Made by a program: the position numbers and the translations under genes | Part shown: piece by piece, positions 30,866 through 37,781 of the stretch | Layout of the letters: each line of letters opens with the position of its first letter | Numbering within the stretch: the first letter of the stretch is position 1 | From: Xylogone sp. PMI_703 | Taxonomy: Eukaryota > Ascomycota > Leotiomycetes | DNA length: 37,781 nt | Reading direction: 5' to 3' | NCBI GenBank assembly: GCA_021399445.1 | Contig: JAJTUQ010000024.1 | Coordinates: forward strand, 1-37,781 | The notes under the pieces: generated by a model | Databases searched by the model: none | Told to the model about the DNA's origin: nothing | The model's input: the letters and a program-made list of their open reading frames with translations, nothing else

Positions 30866-33800
30866 ATGAATTCAGCATATGAAGTTAGACCCATCCCCGA
30901 AGTTTGGAGCGATATAGTCCATTTGAACGTGAAGTATAAGGTGTTGTTGTGTTTGAGCGACCGGTGCAACAAAGCGGTCAGCGCCCGTGGGTTAGTAGAG
31001 CACATCCGCAGGTATCACGACGTCAAGCCAGCAATCCGGCGTCAAATCGAGCGATATACGAAAGAATTCAAGCATGATTACAATTACGCGACGATTCCCA
31101 TTCCCGAGAATGGTTTGGCACCACAGCCCATCATCCCCATCGTAGATGGATACCAATGTAGAGAGTGTTCGTATATCACCCAAAGCGACCAATATATACG
31201 ACGGCATGCAAATAAGGACCACGAGAAAAAGCGAACAACCATCGACGAGATATGTACCAGAGTACGGTTGCAAACATGGTTTCGGGATGGCAAAGAGCGA
31301 TATTGGGTGGTGGACGAGAGCAAGCAGGCCGACGAGGAGTATCAACGTCGCCAGATCACCGTCCCCGACGTGGGAGAAGTCGACAACAACCCGGTTGACG
31401 GAGAAGGGCCAGATGAGGAAGTCCCAGCGTGGGTTTCGGCCAGTGATCCAATTGCCCAAGAGATCCGGGCATGGGAGATAGCCAAGCAGGAGCATCGTGC
31501 AACATTGTTAGCCACGGTGCCGGCCGACGAGTGGGATCCATGGTTGCGGTTTACCGGATGGAATACAGTATTGCAGCAGTCCAAGCATGATTTGGTCAAG
31601 ACACATGCGTTCAGTGAAGTAGCCAAGCCAGAGGAGCCACAGTTGTGTCGATTGATGGCGGCATGGGGCCGGATTTTGGAGCGGTGTTTGGATACGTTGG
31701 CCAGCGTGGACCACAAAGATGCATTAAAGTGGTGGAAGTCGCCGAAAAATGAGGTGGCCCACCAGCACCCATTTGAATTACACCAGAATTCAAAGTCAGT
31801 GGACCGGTGCAGCGAGGATTGGCAGCGGTTTATATGTTACGCCATGCGCACGGCGCCAGAGGAGGAGGGAGGTGAGACGGGTAAGTAATGAGTTTTATTC
31901 GTACCATTGGAGAGTATGATTATGCAAAGGAGCCCATTCGGAAAGGCATATCAAAAGTTGGACGTGCAGAAGGGGTTTTCAAGAAGGGATTAACCCAGCG
32001 GCAAAGGCGGTATTTAAATCATTTAGGAGTTAAGAAAATGGTCAAGTGATCAATTCAGAGCCGAGAGGTTAAATCATATAGGATTTAAGGGCCAGCGCCA
32101 GTAACCGAAAGGGAGGCCAACCCAGCCAATGTGTAAAGTACGTTAAATCATGTAGGATTTAAGGGCCGGCACCAAGCCGGATTTTTTTTTGCATGACGTA
32201 TACGCCGGAGAAAAAGGATAGATGTTAACGGTGTACAGAGACAGGAGTCACGTTCACCAGCGGCCAGTGGAAGTGTATCAACCGCATACGTGAGTGGATG
32301 GAGGAGAACGAGGATCCCGACGAGCCCACGGCCGAAGACGACCCATTGGCCGATATGTTGATGTGTTTGTGCATGTTGGTGTTAAAGCAGGACACCAGCC
32401 GGATGCCGTTGTACGAGTCGCCGTTGATGCATTATATGGCGGTCCGAGGAATCGACGTCAGCGGCCCACGGTTACGGTCATCCATGCAGTCGACGCCCAC
32501 GATGGGACGCATATTGTGGATCGGGCGATTGATCATGTTAGAGGTGGCGGTCCCATTGGTGGGGTGGCCAGCATTAGGGTTGCAGGCCAGGCACGAGTTG
32601 CGGTCCGTCCCGCAGCGGATCCAGGAGATTCGACGACACCATTTGTGCGAGGGGTCGTATTCACCAATATCCAGCATTTTGTCGCAGTTAGCCAAGGGCA
32701 AAAAGTCCAACGATGAACATCAGGAACCGTCGAATATCCATTGGTCCCACGACGAAGAAACGATTTATTATCAGGGACCAGGAATCCGGATGGATAGTTT
32801 ACGCAGGATGTGTCGGAATTTAATTAGCGAATTAAGAATATTAATTCGAGAATTGATGTTTGACCAGCCACCACCCACGATTGATTTGACGACAATCGAG
32901 GATTCGATGGCGTGGAATACGCATTTTCGACGAGTTGAATATAATTTTATTGAGAACGTCAAAAATCAGAAGCAGTGCAAAGTTGGGTGGGAATATTTGT
33001 ACCGGCGGGCACGGCAGAAGGGCGGACCATGGTCATTAATCAAGCGGGCAGCAGATGGGACGGAGACGTGGAACGAGTCACAGAAGAGAGGGTATTTAAA
33101 CCGGGAAAGGGAGTTTTTGCGGAAGTTGATGGTGACGATGCATATCACAGGAGGACAGCCGGCGCGGGGGCCGGAGATCGGGTCGATCAAGGTCAGCAAC
33201 AGCGTATATTCGGCACGCAACATATACGTGATCAACGGGCAGGTATGTTTTTTGACGATGTACGACAAGTCACGCAAACGGCGAGGCAACACGGATTACA
33301 TCGTGCGATTTTTACCAACGGCGGTCAGCCAGATGGTGGTACAGTATTTGGTGTACGTGCGGCCATTCGCGCGGGCATTAGACCGTCGCGAGTCGGAGTA
33401 TTTGTTCGCGGACGAGGGCAAGCCGTGGGCAGGGGAGGAGTTGAGCAATCAGTTGGCCAAAGACAGCCAGAGGTATTTAGGAGTGCGGTTGACGACGCGG
33501 GGATATCGACAGGTGGCGATCGGGATAGCGGTGCGCAAGTTGGGACGGGCCAGCCGGACGTGGGAGAAGGAGGAGGGAATGAAGGGGGAGGAGGAGGACG
33601 AGGACGAGGGTGAAGAGGAGGAAGCAGAGGGAGATGGAGAAGAGACAGGAGGATTAGCATTGGATACGTTTCGACATGCGTTGATTCGGTGAGTGATTTT
33701 TATTTTTTTATATTTTTTATATTTTTATATTTTTATTTAATATTTTTAATTTTTAATTTGGTTATTTTATCATACAAAAAGATAAAAGGAGAAAGTTGGT

Positions 33801-36371
33801 AATAGATGAGGTTAGCAAGTAGGGAGAGGGTGAGAGTTGGCAAGGGCCACAGTGAAAGCAGAGTTTAAATCATACAGGAGTTAAAGGAGTAGAACAGTCA
33901 AGTGATTGAACAGCGAGAGGTTAAATCATACAGGAGTTAAGGGATAAGCACAGCAGCCAATCAGAAAGCAAGGCATTAAATCATAAAGGATTTAAGGGCC
34001 ACGTTCGTACAGTGGTTACGTATTTGAACACATCAATGTCACATATTCAGGAGGTTTAGCAGATTGAGTAAAGATTTGGGTTGACAAGTTATACAGGCAA
34101 GCCGGGCATCAACGACGCGTCGCACAACAGCATTACGCCATCGACGGGAATTTTTTGCATCGATTGGGGCCAGAGTTGATCAGCGTGTTCGAGCAGGCAT
34201 CAGTCAAGTGGCATGAGTTTTTGGAGTTGGAGACGATGAGCACATGGTATTATGCCACCGGCAGCAAAGGTGAAGTAAAACGTCGGACCAAGCACGAGCG
34301 AGGCATCAGCGAGGAGTTGATGAGGTATAGCATCCCACGACGTATCAAGAGAGAGCATCAAGTTAAGGCCGACGCGGACCAGGCCAGAGGCGTCCATCAC
34401 AAGAAAGCCGCGCAAGCAACGAGCAAGGCAGTCCAAGGGATCCGGGCGATATACGGACCACAAGGACGATTCAAGTCGGTGGAGCAGCAAGAAGCGATGG
34501 AGTTTATGCATCACGGCCATACAACATCGATCATCGTGTTACCGACCAGCAGCGGCAAGTCAGTGTTGTTTTTTTCGATGGCAGCAACGGTGGTACAGCA
34601 AACGGTAGTAGTGGTGGTTCCATTTGCAGCATTAGTGGATGATATTATGGAGCGTGGACGAGAGGCCGGATTGAATTGCGAAGAATGGCGAGATGAGCAC
34701 AGTGGTAAGGAGTTACAACAGTTGATAGTGGTCAGCGCAGACCGAGCCGTCAACGGGCCGTTTTTGCAGTATGCGCAAGGGATGCAGATCCGGGGACAGT
34801 TGGCGCATATGTTTTTCGACGAGTGCCACGTTGCAATCACAGACATATCATACCGAGCACGATTGCGAACATTGTGGCAGTTACGGTATATTGGGTGTCG
34901 ATTTACGGGGTTGACAGCGACGTTGATAGTAGATTTGGAGTGGATATTACGAGAGCAATTGTCGATTGAGGGAGCGGTATTATTTCGACGACATACAGCA
35001 CGGCGGACGATTCGATATCGGGTGATTGACAGCAAGAATGAGCCGCCATTCGAGGTTGGGATTCGAGTTGTGCAGCAATTAGGAGAGTTTTCGGGCAACC
35101 AGGGTGGGATTATATACGTACGTAGTTATGCGGTGGGCGAGAAAGTTCAGGAAATATTGGGATGTCCGTTTTACAAGGCCACAGCGGAGGATAAAGGGGA
35201 GATGTTACAACAGTGGATACGGGGAGAGTGGAGGGAAAGGAAGGAGAGAAGTGAGACAGAGGAGACCGAGGAGGGAGAGGAGAAGCAGGAGAGAGGGATC
35301 GAGGAAAGAAGGACAAGGGGACAGGGGAAGGGTTGGATCGTAGCCACAGGAGCGTTGGGGACGGGGATCAACATCGAAGGCATCCGATACGTCATTCACA
35401 TTGACCGGCCATACGGATTGACGAGTTTCGTACAGCAGAGCGGACGTGGAGGACGAAGTGGTGAGGTGAGCGAGTCGATAATCGTAGTTAATGTCAAGCA
35501 CACGCGGCCATTCAAGGGGGAGGAGGAAATTACGGCGTACAGCGTGGAGGAGGTAGACGAGCAGGCAATGACAGAGTATATCCAAAGTCGACCATGTCGA
35601 CGGATAGTGTTAGGACGGTATATGGATGGCGTGGTGCGAGTGGATTGCGGACGGGTTGACGGGGTGTTGTGTGACGTATGCCACAAGAGAGCAGCACAAG
35701 AGCAGTACATCCGGGAAGAGGAGGGAAGTAAGGCAGAAGAAGACGGAGGAGGAGAGGGAAGAGAGGTGAGGTTTGAAGGAGAAACAAGTGAGTCAGGGAT
35801 TGAACGGGAAGAAGAAGAAGGGCCACGGGTGGAAATTCGACAACGGTTGGGGATGGAGGAGATGACGGATGGGGAGATGTTTTGGGTGATGGGGGAGTTG
35901 CAGAAGAGATGTATATATTGCGAATTGACGCAGGAAGGCGAAGCAAAGGCGGAGATTCACGAGTACACGGATTGTGAATTGGCGTCACGGGCAGGATGTG
36001 GAATGGTAGCATACGAGCAATGGCGAGAGGAGGTGCGGTTAGACGTAGGGCAACAGTGTTGGGAGTGTGGATTGACGCAAGAGTTGTGTCGGCGCGTTGA
36101 ACGAGGGTTGGCGGAGTGTGAATATTCGATGGTGATGTTGGTGGGAATATTCATCATGATGCAGCAGGAGGCGGGATGGAGGAGGATTGGATGGGACATT
36201 GGATTTCGAGGGCAAAGTCGGAAGGAGATAGTTCAATGGATGGGACAGTGGGAGGCGAATTGGTGGGTGGGAGGGCGATGGGAGAACAATTGGATGCGAG
36301 TGTGGCGATGGATATGTCGATTATACGTGTACGAGCAGGCGGGAGCGTTACGGGTGATGAAAGGAGATTAA
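30866..36371 (+). CDS. telomere-linked RecQ-type helicase (OrsD-type zinc fingers, central recombinase-like domain, RecQ), three exons
   Basis: Exons 30,866-31,880, 32,239-33,688 and 34,097-36,371 join in frame to 1,579 aa; an alternative acceptor (exon 2 from 32,245) also keeps frame. The frame upstream of ATG 30,866 has no earlier ATG. Exon 1 has two C2H2-like fingers of the OrsD/DUF3505 type: C29-x4-C34...H46-x4-H51 and C98-x2-C101...H114-x4-H119. The central part has Arg648 in GGQPARGPEI, Arg762 in TTRGYRQVAIGI, and His826 and Tyr835 in AGHQRRVAQQHY, with the GH-x8-Y spacing of tyrosine recombinases. The helicase has motif I LPTSSGKS (~970-977), motif II DECH (~1063-1066), LTATL, GALGTGINIEG and motif VI QQSGRGGRSGE (~1268). 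Cys pairs follow (LCDVCHKR, CIYCELTQ, CWECGLTQELCR). Glu-rich inserts lie near 790-810 and 1202-1232. No stop or shift was found. Members of this family sit next to telomeres; a role in telomere or subtelomere recombination is inferred. Confidence 0.88.
31881..32238 (+). other. helicase intron 1 with three palindromic repeats
   Basis: GTAAGT donor after ...GAGACG-G and TACAG (or GACAG six bases on) acceptor. At ~358 bp it is several times longer than other introns in the window. It carries TTAAATC-N6-GATTTAA-type motifs at 32,014-32,033, 32,069-32,088 and 32,143-32,162 and has no CT. Confidence 0.75.
32014..32162 (+). repeat. palindromic repeat array 1 (3 motifs)
   Basis: Motifs at 32,014-32,033 (second arm GAGTTAA), 32,069-32,088 and 32,143-32,162 (both perfect). 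Steps are 55 and 74 bp. Sequence between the first two, including TCAAGTGAT and CCGAGAGG, matches intron 2. Confidence 0.85.
33689..34096 (+). other. helicase intron 2 with subtelomeric repeat modules
   Basis: GTGAGT donor after ATTCG; ATACAG acceptor; 408 bp. It splits the recombinase-like signature (Arg762 in exon 2, His826/Tyr835 in exon 3). Order inside: a T-rich tract (33,700-33,770), a GATGAGGTTAGCAAGTAGGG minisatellite-like piece (from ~33,806), then three palindromic motifs (33,865, 33,921, 33,976). Confidence 0.8.
33865..33995 (+). repeat. palindromic repeat array 2 (3 motifs)
   Basis: Motifs at 33,865-33,884, 33,921-33,940 (both with second arm GAGTTAA) and 33,976-33,995 (perfect). 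Steps are 56 and 55 bp. AGTCAAGTGATTGAACAGCG between the first two corresponds to intron 1. Confidence 0.85.
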
Positions 36372-36517
36372 GAGTTGTGAGATCGGGACAGTCAGGAGAG
36401 AGGGAATGATTAGAGATTAGGATTGGGTAGTCAAATCGGAAGGAAAAGGAAACGGGAGAAGCAAAGGAAGAAGCAAAAGGAAGGGTAAAAGGAAAGATGT
36501 GAATGATAACCAAGGAG
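36372..36517 (+). other. helicase 3' flank, purine-rich
   Basis: Immediately after the TAA. Strongly A/G-biased plus strand, no gene, no CT. It probably contains the 3' untranslated region; no clear poly(A) signal stands out. Confidence 0.4.
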
Positions 36518-36557
36518 ATTGCGAAGCAATCAAGCCAATAGCATCGGCGCGAAGCGC
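36518..36557 (+). repeat. paired GCGAAGC mini-hairpins, copy 1
   Basis: ATTGC-GAA-GCAAT (36,518-36,530) and GCGC-GAA-GCGC (36,547-36,557) each contain GCGAAGC. This sequence is known from in vitro work to form an exceptionally stable DNA mini-hairpin. They are separated by 16 bases. Confidence 0.8.
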
Positions 36558-36631
36558 ACAAGGGGAGAAAGGTGAAAAAGATATGGATTTAACAATAGTA
36601 TCAAGGTAAGGGAAAATAAATTAAATAATAT

Positions 36632-36632
36632 A

Positions 36633-36679
<47 letters not shown>

Positions 36680-36690
36680 GAAGAAAGAAG
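36632..36690 (+). repeat. (AAAG)n microsatellite
   Basis: About twelve AAAG units with one or two interruptions at the right end. It lies in unit 1 of the tandem duplication only. Confidence 0.9.
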
Positions 36691-36748
36691 ATGTTAGATT
36701 AGCAGTTTACAGGAAAGGGAGATAATTAAACAATTAGAAAGCAAGAAG

Positions 36749-36824
36749 TTAAATCATATAGGAGGTAAGAAAGTAAGTATAGTAATCAATTAAAGAGCAG
36801 AAAGTTAAATCATAAAGGATTTAA
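36749..36824 (+). repeat. palindromic repeat array 3 (2 motifs)
   Basis: Motifs at 36,749-36,768 (second arm GAGGTAA) and 36,805-36,824 (perfect), 56 bp apart, downstream of the helicase. The spacer keeps the AATCAAT...AGAGCAG pattern. Confidence 0.8.
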
Positions 36825-36959
36825 GGACAGTAATTATAAACAGTTAAGAGAAGAATAATAATAATACAAAATTAGATGTATAAAAGGAAATTTGAGAAAA
36901 GAAAAGTTGGGAGATAAAGCAAAAGGAGTAATTAATAAATCAGGATTAGATATTCAAGG

Positions 36960-36999
36960 ATTGCGAAGCAATTAACCCAATAGCATCGGCGCGAAGCGC
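36960..36999 (+). repeat. paired GCGAAGC mini-hairpins, copy 2
   Basis: ATTGC-GAA-GCAAT (36,960-36,972) and GCGC-GAA-GCGC (36,989-36,999), same spacing as copy 1. Both hairpins are perfectly kept although the surrounding unit has diverged. Confidence 0.8.
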
Positions 37000-37135
37000 A
37001 CAGAAGAAAAAAAGGGGTAAAGATATAGATTTGGCAATAGTACAAAGTAAAGCGTAAAAGGTATAAAGTAAAGGGGAAACAAGTTAGATTAGTAATTTAA
37101 GTAAATTAATAATTGAATAATAAGTCAACAATAAG

Positions 37136-37210
37136 TTGAATCAGATAAGAATTAAGAAAACAAATAATTAAGTAATCAAAAAGCAAAGAAATAAATTATA
37201 GAGAATTTAA
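37136..37210 (+). repeat. palindromic repeat array 4 (2 degenerate motifs)
   Basis: Degenerate motifs at 37,136-37,155 (TTGAATC...GAATTAA) and 37,191-37,210 (ATAAATT...AATTTAA), 55 bp apart. They occupy the same place in the second half of the 442-bp tandem duplication as array 3 does in the first. Confidence 0.6.
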
Positions 37211-37519
37211 AAGTAAGTATAATAATTAATTAAAAAGTATAAAATATTAAGATTAGTATATAAAAGAGAATTTAGATTATTTGGTGAAATAAAAGAAAAG
37301 AGTTTAAAGGGATTAAAAAGAAAAGAAAAAAAAAGAATGAAGAGAAAAATAAAAGAGAATAATGAAATATAAAGAAAGAAATAAGAAAAAAATAAAAACA
37401 TAAATATATATGAAAAAGAAATAAAAATAAGAAATGAAAATATAGTAAGAATAAGTAAGAGAAATCAGGGAAGAGAGTTAAAATAAGAGAGTAAAGAGTA
37501 AAAGTTAATAATTAGGAAT

Positions 37520-37705
37520 TAGTTTGAAAGTGAGGATTAGTAGTAGGTGAGAGGGTGAGGGTTAGTAGTTAGTGGTAAGTGAGAGGGTGAGGGTTAGTAG
37601 TAGGTAAGATGAGGTTGATATTGGTGGTAAGTGAGAGGTGAGGTTGGTGATAAGTGAGAGGGTGAGGGTTGGTGATAAGTGAGAGGGTGAGGTTAGTGGT
37701 TGATG
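37520..37705 (+). repeat. degenerate G-rich minisatellite, telomere-like
   Basis: Irregular repeats of GTAAGTGAGAGGGTGAGG followed by GTTAGTAGT or GTTGGTGAT. They contain GAGGGTTAG, which overlaps the fungal TTAGGG repeat out of phase. The G-rich strand runs 5' to 3' toward the window end, suggesting that the telomere lies to the right. A similar piece is in helicase intron 2 near 33,806-33,845. Confidence 0.7.
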
Positions 37706-37781
37706 AAAGGAAAGTTAGTAATTATAACGTTAATAAATAATAAAAGAGAAGTGTAGATAAAAAGAGTATAGATAAAAAGAG

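Larger units (their letters stand above)
36518..37400 (+). repeat. diverged tandem duplication, ~442-bp unit
   Basis: Unit 1 begins at 36,518 and unit 2 at 36,960 with the same block: ATTGCGAAGCAAT, CCAATAGCATCGG, then GCGCGAAGCGCAC. The order that follows is shared: an AAAGATAT-GATTT block, a GTTAGATTAG block, a pair of palindromic motifs (arrays 3 and 4), then ATAAAAG-AATTT. Unit 2 is more AT-rich and eroded, and its end is indistinct. Confidence 0.75.
30703..37781 (+). other. CT-dinucleotide-free domain
   Basis: Line-by-line reading finds no CT on the plus strand from 30,703 to the window end, 7,079 bases. The last CT is at 30,701-30,702. The rule holds through the helicase exons, both introns, the intergenic strip and the 3' repeats. 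C is frequent (CG, CA and CC are common) and TC occurs, so this is specific to CT. The complementary strand therefore lacks AG, while AG is very common on the plus strand. The domain ends beyond the window. Confidence 0.93.

Noticed and set aside
33325..33660. Long minus-strand open frames across the helicase (e.g. 33,325-33,660, 34,511-35,098, 35,530-36,012)
   Set aside because: They are Pro/Ser/Arg-rich mirror images of the helicase exons. Lack of CT removes TAG from the minus strand, so long antisense frames are expected by composition.
32014..33995. Intron palindromes as a CRISPR array
   Set aside because: The organism is eukaryotic, there are only two or three motifs per array, and the intervening sequence is itself shared between arrays, not unique.
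36632..36690. (AAAG)n tract as a possible CRISPR-like or regulatory array
   Set aside because: A simple 4-bp microsatellite with no spacers; the palindromic 55-bp arrays nearby are a separate signal.

Overview
The window looks like a chromosome end of a filamentous ascomycete. A Eurotiomycetes-type genome (Aspergillus/Penicillium relatives) is my guess from the gene families, not something I can prove. Support for a filamentous ascomycete: short GT...AG introns of about 45-170 bp, a fungal Zn(II)2Cys6 regulator, a SREBP-type bHLH protein, a fungal F-box/Cys-rich protein, a HeLo/STAND-type N-terminal domain, fungal pogo, MULE and hAT relics, and a telomere-linked RecQ helicase.

Layout. (1) 1-4.0 kb is a graveyard: the 3' part of a pogo/Fot-type transposase, two head-to-head decayed copies of a MADS-like gene forming a long inverted repeat, and a decayed dynamin-type GTPase. 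(2) 4.0-14.7 kb is mostly non-coding. It holds two diverged copies of an unidentified ~1.1 kb repeat (about 5.1-6.2 and 12.7-13.8 kb). Between them lie two convergent, intact transcription-factor genes, a SREBP-type bHLH (6973-8107) and a Zn2Cys6 protein (9199-10408). (3) 14,760-17,562 is a complete MULE DNA transposon with 54-bp perfect terminal inverted repeats and an 8-bp target duplication; all eight premature stops in its transposase are TAG. (4) 17.8-24.8 kb is a run of decayed genes: a GH3-C/GNAT protein, a small two-exon ORF, a Myb-like protein, a CxxC/CxxC repeat protein and a conserved unknown. (5) 25.1-28.2 kb has an intact F-box gene, an SRPK-like kinase scrap and a hAT transposase relic. 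(6) 29,148-30,710 is an intact 520-aa gene with a HeLo-like/STAND N-terminal domain. (7) 30,866-36,371 is an apparently intact three-exon telomere-linked helicase (OrsD-type zinc fingers, a central domain with a tyrosine-recombinase-like signature, RecQ helicase, about 1579 aa). It is followed by purine-rich subtelomeric repeats to the window end.

The most remarkable signal is a DNA-level composition rule. From 30,703 to the end of the window (7,079 bases) I find not one CT dinucleotide on the + strand, although C and T are both common through the helicase gene. Exons, introns and repeats all obey it and the boundary is sharp, at the last CT (30,701-30,702) just before the stop codon of the HeLo gene. 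Consequences are that the helicase uses only TTA/TTG for leucine, never uses ACT/TCT/CCT/GCT, and never places a C-ending codon before a T-starting one. The complementary strand contains no AG, and therefore no 3' splice site. Inside the same domain a 20-bp palindrome (TTAAATC-N6-GATTTAA) recurs ten times with a 55-56 bp period, in both helicase introns and twice in the 3' flank. The 3' flank also carries GCGAAGC mini-hairpin pairs in a 442-bp tandem duplication and a telomere-like G-rich minisatellite. I interpret the domain as a telomere-proximal unit shaped by a strand-specific process; the mechanism is unknown to me.

Limits: everything was read by eye from the sequence; family assignments rest on recognised motifs, not on searches.
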